In this document: piece by piece, positions 15,265 through 22,750 of the stretch | Position numbering within the stretch: the first letter of the stretch is position 1 | Layout of the letters: the number at the start of each line of letters is the position of its first letter | Assembly: GCA_944391255.1 (NCBI GenBank) | Contig: CALXSW010000019.1 | Location: forward strand, 1-22,756 | DNA length: 22,756 bases | Origin: an uncultured Clostridia bacterium | GTDB taxonomy: Bacteria > Bacillota > Clostridia > UBA1381 | Reading direction: 5' to 3' | Made by a program: the position numbers and the translations under genes | Notes under the pieces: generated by a model | Database searches by the model: none | The model's input: the letters and a program-made list of their open reading frames with translations, nothing else | What the model was told of the DNA's origin: nothing

Positions 15265-16497
15265 TTATTCGAGTGGCTGTATATTTGCAGCTACTGCCCA
15301 GTCATATGTTGTAAGATACGGATCAGGCTCTACCGGATCTGTTTCCACAACGGCTGTTATAAGACCATCCTCACCTATAACGCCTATTCTTACCGGTTTT
15401 ACAAGATGCTGATTTTCACCATCTATAGTAACTGTTCCTTCAGGAGCTGTGAATGAAACATCGCCTTCCTTGATCGCTGCGAGCACATCCTCCGTTTCAA
15501 AGCTGCCCGCTTTCTCAACCGCAGCTTTCCAGAGATATACAGCGTCATACGCCGCTTCTGCCGGATCTGATGTAACTCTATCCTCACCGTATGCCGCCTT
15601 ATACGCTGCAACAAACGCTTCATTTTCAGGCGTGTCTGTCGTCTGGTAATAGTTCCATGATACCATGTGTCCCTTTAATATATCCGCGCCTATCGTCTTT
15701 ACCTCTTCTTCCGCTATTGAGAACGACATTGTCATATAATCTTCTGATGTATAATTCTTTTCTGCCATCTGCTTAAAGAATGATACATTTCCTGTTCCAT
15801 TTAATGTGTTCAGGATAACATCGCAGCCGGACGCTTCGATCTTTGAAATTATTGACGCGAAATCAGTCTGATCCATTGCCGCGTATTCCTCGCCTACTAC
15901 CTCAAGACCTGTCGCTTCAACCTGAGCCTTTATAATCATGTTCGCCGTTCTTGGGAATACATAGTCAGAACCCATAAGGAAGAACTTCTTATAGCCCTGA
16001 TCGATCAGATATTCTACAGCCGGCACTATCTGCTGGTTTGGTGCCGCGCCTGTGTAAACAATATTAGGCGACTGCTCCATGCCCTCATACTGTACAGGAT
16101 ACCAGAGCAAACTGCCGTAATCCTCGAAAATTGATTTTACAGCCTTTCTTGACGCCGATGTCCAGCATCCGAATACTGTCGCGACCTTATCCTGATTGAT
16201 CAGCTTTTCTGCCTTTGTCGCAAATGTCGAAGGCTCTGAAGCTCCATCCTCCTCAATATACTCAATAGTCTTTCCGTTAACGCCGCCCGCCGCGTTGATC
16301 TCATCAATAGCAAGCTTTTCAGCGTCAAGAACTGCCTGTTCGCTTATCGCCATTGAGCCTGTCATCGAATGAAGCAAACCTACTGTTACAGTTGAACTGT
16401 CCGATCCATTCTCCGCGTTTGAAGAGCCGCATGACGCGAGAGATATAGCTGATGCTGCCGCAACAGCCAATGCCATCAATTTATTAAGCTTTTTCAT
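15265..16497 (-). CDS. urtA: Urea ABC transporter substrate-binding lipoprotein UrtA
   Basis: 410 residues from ATG at 16497, with AAGGAG eight bases upstream. The lipoprotein signal MKKLNKLMALAVAAASAISL ends in the lipobox L20-A-S-C23, so the mature protein would be lipid-anchored at C23 on the outer face of the membrane. Family landmarks of UrtA/FmdD are VGLLHSMTGSMAISEQAVLD, INAAGGVNGKTIEYIEEDGA, VATVFGCWTSASRKAV, LLWYPVQYEGMEQSPNIVYT (a strongly UrtA-specific patch), GSDYVFPRTAN and ILNTLNGTGNVSFF. It captures urea and delivers it to UrtBC. It is the first gene of the locus and is preceded by two intrinsic terminators. Confidence 0.97.
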   Translation of the reverse strand: MKKLNKLMALAVAAASAISLASCGSSNAENGSDSSTVTVGLLHSMTGSMAISEQAVLDAEKLAIDEINAAGGVNGKTIEYIEEDGASEPSTFATKAEKLINQDKVATVFGCWTSASRKAVKSIFEDYGSLLWYPVQYEGMEQSPNIVYTGAAPNQQIVPAVEYLIDQGYKKFFLMGSDYVFPRTANMIIKAQVEATGLEVVGEEYAAMDQTDFASIISKIEASGCDVILNTLNGTGNVSFFKQMAEKNYTSEDYMTMSFSIAEEEVKTIGADILKGHMVSWNYYQTTDTPENEAFVAAYKAAYGEDRVTSDPAEAAYDAVYLWKAAVEKAGSFETEDVLAAIKEGDVSFTAPEGTVTIDGENQHLVKPVRIGVIGEDGLITAVVETDPVEPDPYLTTYDWAVAANIQPLE

Positions 16498-16516
16498 AAT
16501 CAATTCTCCTTACTTA

Positions 16517-16565
16517 AAACAAAAAAGAGTCATAAACCATGCAGTTTTCGCATAATTTATGACTC
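16517..16565 (-). terminator. Intrinsic terminator 2 in the urt-ure leader (attenuator)
   Basis: GAGTCATAAA (16527-16536) and TTTATGACTC (16556-16565) are perfect outer arms. Two U.G wobbles and ATGC/GCAT continue the stem to about 16 bp with a 7-base loop. On the minus strand the stem is followed at once by TTTTTTGTTTT. It ends only about 20 bases before the urtA start codon and lies between the promoter and the gene, so it must be bypassed for urtA expression. Confidence 0.9.
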
Positions 16566-16688
16566 CCTTGCCACATTATTTTTTCAATCAAAATTTTCTT
16601 ACTTAAATTTTTAGCATTTTTCTCATCCCGGAAATCTGAAAAAAAAGAGCTGCTATCGGATATCTGATCCAATAACAACTCCCTTGCT
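16562..16688 (-). repeat. Direct repeat of the leader module (GCAAGGGAGT and flanks)
   Basis: On the minus strand GCAAGGGAGT opens both terminators (16678-16687 and 16562-16571), and both stems close with CTC followed by a T run. After each T run there is a related element: TTTAAGTAAG-A-AATTTTGATT-GAAAAA (within 16580-16607) and TTTAAGTAAG-GAG-AATTGATT-ATG-AAAAA (within 16491-16518). Only the second has the ribosome site and the start codon. Confidence 0.75.
16639..16681 (-). terminator. Intrinsic terminator 1 in the urt-ure leader (attenuator)
   Basis: Minus-strand arms 16667-16681 (GAGTTGTTATTGGAT) and 16647-16661 (ATCCGATAGCAGCTC) form 15 continuous pairs, three of them U.G, around the loop CAGAT. 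Eight T residues follow (16639-16646). The stem starts only about ten bases after the predicted transcription start near 16691. Confidence 0.9.
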
Positions 16689-16697
16689 GATGAATAG

Positions 16698-16726
16698 ATT
16701 ATAGCACCATGAAATAAATAAGTCAA
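16698..16726 (-). promoter_or_regulatory. Sigma-A promoter of the urt-ure operon
   Basis: On the minus strand, -35 TTGACT (16721-16726), a 17-base spacer and an extended -10 TGC-TATAAT (TATAAT at 16698-16703). A strong constitutive-type promoter; the leader it starts is about 195 nt and holds two terminators. In the gap 16498-16822 I see this leader, the promoter, and about 95 AT-rich bases with no gene. Confidence 0.88.
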
Positions 16727-16822
16727 TACTTTTTTCAGCTTATTCACCATTTTTATATATCATTTCCAAAATATTTTTTTTAAATTAATAATAAATGTTA
16801 TCTTTTTACAAAATTTATAAAT

Positions 16823-17596
16823 TTAATTTCCTGTTTCAATAGATATCGTGTTGAATACCTTTAGGTAATCGTCGATCGTTTTTGATGCTTTTTCCTCGCC
16901 TTTTGCGTCGATAACTATGCCTCCGTCGTGCATCATTATCGTTCTTGTGCCGTACTCGACAGCATATCTTAGATTATGAGTTACCATAAGAGATGTTATT
17001 CCCTTGTCCTTTACTATTCTGTCGGTAAGCTCCATAACAATATCGGCAGCCTTTGGGTCAAGAGCGGCCGTATGCTCGTCAAGAAGCAGCAGATCAGGGC
17101 GCACAAGCGTTGCCATGATGAGCGCCAATGCCTGACGCTGACCGCCGGAAAGGGCGCCTGCCGCGGTATCGAGTCTGTCCTCAAGGCCCATGCCGAGTAT
17201 TTCAAGCTGCGATCTGTAAAAATCCTTTCTCACACGGTTTAAGCCAAATGTGAGTCCAAATCTTTTCGCCTTATTATCAGCAAGCGACAGATTTTCCCAT
17301 ATCGTCATAGACGGAGAAGTTCCGCGCACCGGATCCTGAAATACGCGTCCCACCTTTACCGCGCGCTTGTAGTCCTTCATCTTGTTCATCACTATGCCGT
17401 CAACTACGACCTCGCCCGCATCAACATCTGTTGAACCGGAAATAATATTGAGCATCGTTGTCTTTCCGCTTCCGTTTGAACCGATAACAGCCACAAACTC
17501 GCCGTCATCAATGCTGAGATCAAAATCTCTGAACAGCACCTTTTCATCTATCGTTCCGGCATTAAAAGTCTTATTTATTCCCGAAAGCTCAAGCAT
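16823..17596 (-). CDS. ABC transporter ATP-binding protein (COG1101 type, TrpX-class system)
   Basis: 257 residues. Walker A GSNGSGKTT (39-47), RVFQDPVRGTSPSMTIWENL (84-103, the Q-loop text typical of COG1101), signature LSGGQRQALALIMATL (149-164) and Walker B LLLLDEHTAALDP (169-181) are visible. In this subfamily His follows the Walker B Glu, where most ABC ATPases have Pro. It energises the permease encoded just upstream. ATG at 17596 has GGGGGTGA upstream and overlaps the permease stop by eight bases. It is the last gene of the three-gene importer; no clear hairpin terminator follows it, only AT-rich spacer before the urtA promoter region. Confidence 0.93.
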   Translation of the reverse strand: MLELSGINKTFNAGTIDEKVLFRDFDLSIDDGEFVAVIGSNGSGKTTMLNIISGSTDVDAGEVVVDGIVMNKMKDYKRAVKVGRVFQDPVRGTSPSMTIWENLSLADNKAKRFGLTFGLNRVRKDFYRSQLEILGMGLEDRLDTAAGALSGGQRQALALIMATLVRPDLLLLDEHTAALDPKAADIVMELTDRIVKDKGITSLMVTHNLRYAVEYGTRTIMMHDGGIVIDAKGEEKASKTIDDYLKVFNTISIETGN

Positions 17597-18491
17597 TCTT
17601 ATTCACCCCCGGCTTATTCTTTTTAAGCACAAACTCATTGAGCATAAGCGCGGCTATAAACAGCACTGTTATAGCCATATTTGTGTTCTGTGACGGGAGT
17701 CCGAGCTTCAGCGCTATAGATATACATGCGCGGTAAAGTATCATTCCGAGCAGCACACCCGTTGTGACCTTCATGAACTTTATCTTCTTGAACACAGTCG
17801 CGCCTATTATTACAGCCGCAAGTCCCATAACGACAGTACCGGTTCCGCCGCCGACGTTAAACGCGCGTGAATACTGACAGTACACGCTTCCTGAAAGCGC
17901 TACAAGGCCGTTCGATATCGCAAGACCGATAATTTTTACCGTTCCCGGGTTCTTTGCAAGCGTTATAACAAGTCCCTCATTGTCGCCCACGCTCCTTAGC
18001 AGGAAACCGGACTTTGTGCGCATATACCAATCAAGCGCGAATTTGGCGAATAGCGCTATAAACACAACTACTATCAGCTTTGAATACATCGCTATATGAC
18101 CTGAACCGAAAAGCGGCGCTGTCTGAGAAAAAATCGTCACGCTGTCCATTCCAAGGAAGTCCGATGCCTTTCCCACGATACCATAGTTTACAGAATACAA
18201 GGCTGTCATCGTGAGGATACCGCAAAGGAGATTCCTTATCTTAAGCTTTACATTGAATATACCCGTGAACACTCCGGCGATACATCCGGCCGCGAACGCC
18301 GCGATAAGCGCGAGCCACGGGTTTATCGAGTTGTTTATCATGACAAACGTTACCGCTATACCGAGCGGAAATGTTCCGTCTACCGACAGATCAGGGAAAT
18401 CAAGTATCGTATATGTAATATATACGCCCATTGCCATGATACCGTATATAAAGCCTATCTCAAGTATACCTATTATAAGTGATTCTATCAT
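17589..18491 (-). CDS. ABC transporter permease (COG4120 type)
   Basis: 300 residues with about eight to nine hydrophobic segments. The text is typical of the COG4120 permeases that accompany TrpX-like binding proteins: MAMGVYITYTILDFPDLSVD (about 20-39), GTFPLGIAV, KIRNLLCGILTMTALYSVNY, RSVGDNEGLVITLAKNPGTV in the cytoplasmic coupling loop, and GLAISNGLVALSGSVYCQYS. The start ATG shares one base with the stop of the binding-protein gene (TAATG). It forms the membrane channel, presumably as a homodimer because only one permease gene is present. Ligand unknown. Confidence 0.92.
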   Translation of the reverse strand: MIESLIIGILEIGFIYGIMAMGVYITYTILDFPDLSVDGTFPLGIAVTFVMINNSINPWLALIAAFAAGCIAGVFTGIFNVKLKIRNLLCGILTMTALYSVNYGIVGKASDFLGMDSVTIFSQTAPLFGSGHIAMYSKLIVVVFIALFAKFALDWYMRTKSGFLLRSVGDNEGLVITLAKNPGTVKIIGLAISNGLVALSGSVYCQYSRAFNVGGGTGTVVMGLAAVIIGATVFKKIKFMKVTTGVLLGMILYRACISIALKLGLPSQNTNMAITVLFIAALMLNEFVLKKNKPGVNKNA

Positions 18492-19501
18492 TATTCTTCT
18501 GTAGGAGCAGTTTTTACCTCAGCTCTATCTGTAATCGACTGTGGTATTTCAACATTTACCGCCGCTGCCGCGTCCGGGTTGATCGTTATTTTGCTCTCTG
18601 TCATTGTTTCAAACGGGATCGTTGAAACGTCCTCGCCTCTTAATACTCTCGCCGCTATAACGCCCGCCTTTTTGCCAAGCTCTATATAATCTATTCCGGC
18701 AGAAGCTACGCATCCGTTTCCTACCTGCTCTTCCTCGCTTCCGAATACAGGTATTCCGGCAGCTGTAGCTTTCTCTATAAGCACAGGAAGATTTGCGACA
18801 ACTGTGTTGTCAGTCATGTTTGTCACACAGTCGACCTGTGATACAAGCACGTCTGCGGCCTGAGGTATTTCTGACGCGTTAGATATACCTACCTCTACAA
18901 GCTCAAATCCGTAATCTGCTACCTTTGCCTTGTAATCAGCGATCGTTGAAACTGAATTTGCCTCGCTTGTTGTATAGAGAATACCTATCTTCTTTGCGTC
19001 AGGGAGCATTTCTCTGATAAGCGCGAGCTGCGCCTCTACCGGCAGCTTATCTGAAACACCTGTTATACCGTCCATAGCCTCTGTTTCGCTCACTGCGAGC
19101 TTTGCCTGAACTGGATCTGATACGGCGTTAAATATAACAGGTATGCCGCTCTCGTAGCAAGCGTTATAACATGCCTGAGCAGACGGCGTTGCTATACCGC
19201 AAACGAGATCCTTATCAACAAACTGCTGAGCGATCTGAGTGTTTGTAGCATCGTCGTTCTTTGCCGACTGAGCCTCAAGCTCATATGTTATACCCTCGGC
19301 GTCAAGTCCCTGCTTGAATCCCTCAAGGCAGTTATCAAGTGAAGGGTGGTCAGCGTACTGCAATACTCCTATTTGATATGTCTCGCCGCCTGCCGTGTTT
19401 CCAGACGTTTCAGACGGACTCTGCTCAGCGCCGCATGACGCAAGCACTACCGCGGACATAGCTGCTGCTGAAAGCAGCGCAATGAATTTCTTTAATTTCA
19501 T
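18491..19501 (-). CDS. ABC transporter substrate-binding lipoprotein (TrpX/COG2984 family)
   Basis: 336 residues from ATG at 19501, with AAAGGAG nine bases upstream; the frame is open further upstream, but without a better site. Lipoprotein signal MKLKKFIALLSAAAMSAVVL followed by the lipobox ending at C23 (L-A-S-C). Family landmarks are YQIGVLQYADHPSLDNCLEG, IAQQFVDKDLVCGIATPSAQ, GIPVIFNAVSDPVQAKL, KIGILYTTSEANS and AGIDYIELGKKAGVIAARVL. Streptococcal TrpX of this family takes part in tryptophan uptake, but family members differ and the ligand here cannot be read from sequence. First gene of a three-gene importer under a perfect-consensus promoter. Confidence 0.92.
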   Translation of the reverse strand: MKLKKFIALLSAAAMSAVVLASCGAEQSPSETSGNTAGGETYQIGVLQYADHPSLDNCLEGFKQGLDAEGITYELEAQSAKNDDATNTQIAQQFVDKDLVCGIATPSAQACYNACYESGIPVIFNAVSDPVQAKLAVSETEAMDGITGVSDKLPVEAQLALIREMLPDAKKIGILYTTSEANSVSTIADYKAKVADYGFELVEVGISNASEIPQAADVLVSQVDCVTNMTDNTVVANLPVLIEKATAAGIPVFGSEEEQVGNGCVASAGIDYIELGKKAGVIAARVLRGEDVSTIPFETMTESKITINPDAAAAVNVEIPQSITDRAEVKTAPTEE

Positions 19502-19554
19502 AATAATAAACTCCTTTCGGCTATATATCAATTATATTAAATAATATATTACCT

Positions 19555-19583
19555 ATTATATTACTTTCCTCTCTAATTGTCAA
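19555..19583 (-). promoter_or_regulatory. Consensus sigma-A promoter of the TrpX-class ABC operon
   Basis: On the minus strand TTGACA (19578-19583), 17 bases, TATAAT (19555-19560): an exact match to the consensus at both hexamers. It predicts a leader of about 48 bases to the ATG at 19501. Confidence 0.9.
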
Positions 19584-19609
19584 CATTGAAATCAAAATAT
19601 TTCTGCAAT

Positions 19610-19627
19610 AAAGCGCTCTTGCGCTTT
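19610..19627 (-). terminator. Short hairpin after the AraC-family gene
   Basis: AAAGCGC-TCTT-GCGCTTT on the plus strand gives perfect 7-bp arms (19610-19616, 19621-19627), 22 bases beyond the stop codon of the regulator. On the minus strand it is followed by ATTGC, without a real U-tract, so termination is only tentative. Confidence 0.4.
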
Positions 19628-19648
19628 CCGCGCATGGACAAAACCTGT

Positions 19649-20515
19649 CTACACGCTATCAAATGTCCGGAAATTAGCTCTGTATTCCGCCGGAGTCTGT
19701 CCGGTCAGTGCTCGGAATTTCTTTGAAAAATAACTGAAGCTGTTAAAACCGCACCTCTCTGATATCTCGCCTATCGGCATATCTGACTCTGTAAGCATAC
19801 GGCAGCCGTTATCTATGCGTACCCTGTTCACATAGTCAAACAGCGTCATATGCATCACACTTGAAAAGCTGCGGCAGAAATGCTCGCGGCTCATGCCGGC
19901 GCTCGACGCTATATCATTTAGCGACAGCGGCGCTGAATACTCATTCTGTATAAACTCTATCGCTTTTTTTATCTTTTCAAGTCCCTTATCATGATCTTCT
20001 GACCGCACTTCTGAATGCTCTGTACGGATACGCCATATTCTTAAAAACAATTCTTTTATTTTAAGCTCATAACATGGCATCATTTTTTCCGCAAGCTCCC
20101 CTATTTCCGAGCAGCATCGCAGCACCTCGCGCTCCCATTCCTCGTTTTTTCCAAAAACTGACGGAAATACTATATCTCCGCGCATTATAGGCAAAACATA
20201 TTTATTCATTATAAGATCATTCCCGAACCTGCCGAAAATCTCCGGTGAAAATACTATCGCAAAAAAAGAACATGGCTCGCTGTCGGTCTTTATACCCAAA
20301 TGAAGCGCTCCGGAATTTATGAATATGCCCTCACCCTCTGCAAGCTCATATTCAGCACCCTCAACAAACAGTTTTCCGCTGCCACATGATATAATAAGAA
20401 ACTCAAACTCCTTATGTATATGAGGATAAAGCTCAAAGCCGCTTATATTTTCTGTCTTATGCACTCCGATCGGGAAATCAGCACTACCGTGGCTCACCCT
20501 CTCATAAACGTTCAT
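19649..20515 (-). CDS. AraC-family transcriptional regulator with N-terminal cupin domain
   Basis: 288 residues. The N-terminal half (about 10-140) is a cupin-type ligand domain with PHIHKEFEFLIISCGSGKLF (31-50) and EGEGIFINSGALHLGI. The C-terminal part (about 180-283) carries the two AraC helix-turn-helix motifs: LNDIASSAGMSREHFCRSFS and IGEISERCGFNSFSYFSKKF, then RALTGQTPAEYR. Regulators of this build sense small sugars and usually act on the adjacent, often divergent, carbohydrate gene. Here that is the GH31 enzyme starting 131 bases away on the other strand, which is the inferred target. ATG at 20515 has GGAGTGG seven bases upstream. Confidence 0.92.
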   Translation of the reverse strand: MNVYERVSHGSADFPIGVHKTENISGFELYPHIHKEFEFLIISCGSGKLFVEGAEYELAEGEGIFINSGALHLGIKTDSEPCSFFAIVFSPEIFGRFGNDLIMNKYVLPIMRGDIVFPSVFGKNEEWEREVLRCCSEIGELAEKMMPCYELKIKELFLRIWRIRTEHSEVRSEDHDKGLEKIKKAIEFIQNEYSAPLSLNDIASSAGMSREHFCRSFSSVMHMTLFDYVNRVRIDNGCRMLTESDMPIGEISERCGFNSFSYFSKKFRALTGQTPAEYRANFRTFDSV

Positions 20516-20529
20516 TCTTTACCACTCCA

Positions 20530-20558
20530 ATTATCAATATATTTATAATTTCAGTCAA
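20530..20558 (-). promoter_or_regulatory. Possible promoter of the AraC-family gene
   Basis: On the minus strand TTGACT (20553-20558), 17 bases, GATAAT (20530-20535). The hexamers fit well, but the predicted start would leave only about eight bases before the ATG at 20515 and would cut into the ribosome site, so the call is tentative. Confidence 0.35.
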
Positions 20559-20566
20559 CAAAATAT

Positions 20567-20596
20567 TAGACAATCACCCGTTTAATATGGTATAAT
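20567..20596 (+). promoter_or_regulatory. Promoter of the GH31 gene
   Basis: Extended -10 TGG-TATAAT (TATAAT at 20591-20596) with a weaker -35 TAGACA (20567-20572) at 18 bases. A weak -35 with an extended -10 suits activation by the divergent AraC-family protein. AAGGAGGA at 20633-20640 is the ribosome site for the ATG at 20647. Confidence 0.65.
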
Positions 20597-20646
20597 TATA
20601 TCATGCAATACGATTTAAATCAATATTTTTTTAAGGAGGAAATTCA

Positions 20647-22593
20647 ATGGGATTTTATATCAATGACGGTATGCTGTTTTTATCACGCGCCGGAGAGCTT
20701 GCGCGATTGTCGGCATGCGGAAAAGACAGCATCAGATTTCAGTCATCGGCTAACTGCGTTATAGCTGATCAAGACTTCACGCTGATGCCGCAAAAAATTG
20801 ACGCTCAGATAACTGTAAACGATGACAGCGCCATAATGAAAAACGGGGATATGGAAGCAAAGCTCTATCCGAACGGACGCGTGGAATTCTATTTCAAGGG
20901 CAGACTCATACTCCGTGAAAAGAGTGAGCTTACATTTGACGCCCAGATCAGAAACTACAGAAACAAGGACAGTATGCTCTGGAAAGCGCGCGTGACTTTT
21001 GACGCCAACGAAAACGAGCATTTCTACGGTCTCGGTCATGAGGCTACAGACTGCTTTGACCTAAAAGGCTGTACTATAGATCTGCGCCATGTGAACGCAA
21101 AATGCGCTATACCTTACGTTTATTCATCACTCGGCTATGGATTTCTGTTCAACCTGCCGTCAACAGGCAGATGCGAGCTTGCAAACAACCGCACACGCTG
21201 GACAAGCGACTGCACACGTCAGATAGATTATGTTGTTATAGGAGGAAACCCAAAGCAGGCGACTGAAACTCTCGCCGATCTCACCGGCCACGCTCCGCAT
21301 ATCCCTGACTGGGCGCTCGGATTCTGGCAGAGCAGACTAAGATATGAAACGCAGGACGAATTGATACGCGTCGCGGAAAAATATAAGGAGCTTAACGTGC
21401 CGCTATCTGTTCTCGTTATCGACTATTTCCACTGGACAGAACAGGGCGATTACAAATATGATCCAAAATATTGGCCTGAACCGAAAAAAATGGCTGACAA
21501 ACTTCACGAGATGGGTATAAAGCTCATGGTTTCCATGTGGCCTACGATCAATGAAAAAAGCGAAAATTACCGCGAAATGCTTGAAAATAATATGCTTATA
21601 CGCACAAAATCCGGCTCAAACAGAGTTTTTGACTTTTACGGTCCTCAGGCTGAAATCGATCCGACAAATCCAGCCACACGCGAATTTGTCTGGAACAGGC
21701 TAAAAGAAAACTATATTGACAACGGGGTTGATCTCCTGTGGTTCGACGAGGCGGAACCGGAGATACATCCGGAGCAATTTGACAATCTCATCCTCCATGC
21801 CGGAAACGGCGACGAGGTCGCGCTGCTCTATCCTTATTACTACGCAAAGCTCGTATATGACGGAATGAAAAAAATTGGAAGAGATGACATTATAACGCTG
21901 TCACGCTGCGCATATACAGGCGCGCAGAAATTCGGCGCTCTCGTGTGGTCAGGCGATATACCGTCAACATTTGAAAGCCTTAGAATGCAGGTCAAATCAG
22001 GTTTGAACATGAGTATGTGCGGTATAGTCTGGTGGAATACCGATATCGGCGGTTTTTACGGCGGGGATACAAAATCTGATTATTTCCGCGAGCTTATAGT
22101 CCGCTGGTTCCAATACGGAGTGTTCTGCCCTGTAATGCGTCTGCACGGCAGCCGAAACGGTCATGACAGAACGCGCGACATCATAGAGCCTACAGGCGGC
22201 GACAATGAGATATGGAGCTTTGGCGAGGACAACCTCAAAATATTAAAGGAGCTTATAATGCTGCGCGAAAGACTCAGACCATACATAAAAAAGCATATGG
22301 ATATAGCGTCTAAAAAGGGTTATCCTGTTATGCGCCCGATGTTTTTTGACTATCCTGATGATGAGGTATGCTATTCATTAGGCACGCAGTATATGTTCGG
22401 CGACAATATAATTTTTGCGCCTATAACAGAGCAGGGCGCTACAGAAACATGCGTATATCTCCCTGAAGGTGAATGGATCCGCACAACAGATAAAGCGTTG
22501 TTCAAGGGCGAACAATTCATAAGCGCCTCGGCAAAAATTGACGAGTTTATAGCTTTTGTAAAAAAAGACGCGGACGTTATCGACGCATTTTAA
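20647..22593 (+). CDS. Glycoside hydrolase family 31, alpha-xylosidase/alpha-glucosidase type
   Basis: 648 residues. The N-terminal beta domain (about 1-210, with HFYGLGHEA near 125-133) is followed by the catalytic TIM barrel. Barrel landmarks are PDWALGFWQSRLRYETQDEL, VPLSVLVIDYFHWTEQGDYK, YDPKYWPEPKKMADKLHEMG and MVSMWPTINE. The probable catalytic nucleophile is D367 in LLWFDEAEPE and the probable acid/base is D437 in WSGDIPSTFESL. The QSxLRY text and the WFDxxEPE nucleophile context point towards alpha-xylosidases more than starch-type alpha-glucosidases, but substrate is not decided. There is no signal peptide, so it should act in the cytoplasm on imported oligosaccharides. No sugar transporter is encoded within the window; it may follow to the right. 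Divergent from, and probably controlled by, the AraC-family regulator. Confidence 0.93.
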   Translation: MGFYINDGMLFLSRAGELARLSACGKDSIRFQSSANCVIADQDFTLMPQKIDAQITVNDDSAIMKNGDMEAKLYPNGRVEFYFKGRLILREKSELTFDAQIRNYRNKDSMLWKARVTFDANENEHFYGLGHEATDCFDLKGCTIDLRHVNAKCAIPYVYSSLGYGFLFNLPSTGRCELANNRTRWTSDCTRQIDYVVIGGNPKQATETLADLTGHAPHIPDWALGFWQSRLRYETQDELIRVAEKYKELNVPLSVLVIDYFHWTEQGDYKYDPKYWPEPKKMADKLHEMGIKLMVSMWPTINEKSENYREMLENNMLIRTKSGSNRVFDFYGPQAEIDPTNPATREFVWNRLKENYIDNGVDLLWFDEAEPEIHPEQFDNLILHAGNGDEVALLYPYYYAKLVYDGMKKIGRDDIITLSRCAYTGAQKFGALVWSGDIPSTFESLRMQVKSGLNMSMCGIVWWNTDIGGFYGGDTKSDYFRELIVRWFQYGVFCPVMRLHGSRNGHDRTRDIIEPTGGDNEIWSFGEDNLKILKELIMLRERLRPYIKKHMDIASKKGYPVMRPMFFDYPDDEVCYSLGTQYMFGDNIIFAPITEQGATETCVYLPEGEWIRTTDKALFKGEQFISASAKIDEFIAFVKKDADVIDAF

Positions 22594-22689
22594 ATATTCG
22601 TCAGCATGCAAAAAAACTCCCAAGGTACACACACTTAACATTGTATGAAAGATTTTACACAAAAATATTAAATATTTTTAAAAAAAGTA

Positions 22690-22718
22690 TAGCCAATTCC
22701 GATAAATTGTGGTATAAT
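22690..22718 (+). promoter_or_regulatory. Promoter of the gene starting at the right edge
   Basis: Extended -10 TGG-TATAAT (TATAAT at 22713-22718) with -35 TAGCCA (22690-22695, four of six consensus bases) at 17 bases. The layout is like the GH31 promoter: weak -35 and TGG-TATAAT. The spacer 22594-22689 before it holds only an AT-only dyad and no clear terminator. Confidence 0.6.
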
Positions 22719-22750
22719 AGATATAATAAATATTTCGGGAGGTTCATACC

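Noticed and set aside
16647..16681. Similarity of TTGTTATTGG in terminator 1 to the RAT sites bound by LicT/SacT antiterminators
   Set aside because: RAT elements need a specific second half (about GGCAAAACC) with defined internal loops. Here the other arm is a plain complement (ATCCGATAGCAGCTC), and no bglG-type regulator is seen.
16498..16726. Guanidine riboswitch (ykkC or mini-ykkC) or ANTAR two-hairpin target in the urea leader
   Set aside because: No ACGR-loop hairpin pair, no ykkC core and no pair of hexaloops with A1 and G4 could be found. The leader is therefore reported as an unassigned attenuator.
16514..16750. 78-codon open frame on the minus strand upstream of urtA
   Set aside because: It runs across the -35, the -10 and both terminators of the urtA leader, has no ribosome site, and its composition follows the non-coding leader. 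Only its last 20 codons are discussed, as a weak leader-peptide idea.
16796..16810. TGTTA-5-TTACA near the urtA promoter as a GlnR/TnrA nitrogen box
   Set aside because: The known box has a 7-base gap, here it is 5. It lies about 70 bases upstream of the -35 in an AT-rich stretch where such matches arise by chance.
16811..16824. AAATTTATAAATTT palindrome at the end of the ABC ATPase gene
   Set aside because: Composed of A and T only in a very AT-rich region; symmetry at this length is expected by chance.
22661..22679. AAAAATATT-A-AATATTTTT as a terminator of the GH31 gene
   Set aside because: The stem has only A-T pairs and practically no loop, so it is not a credible stable hairpin; likely just AT-rich spacer.
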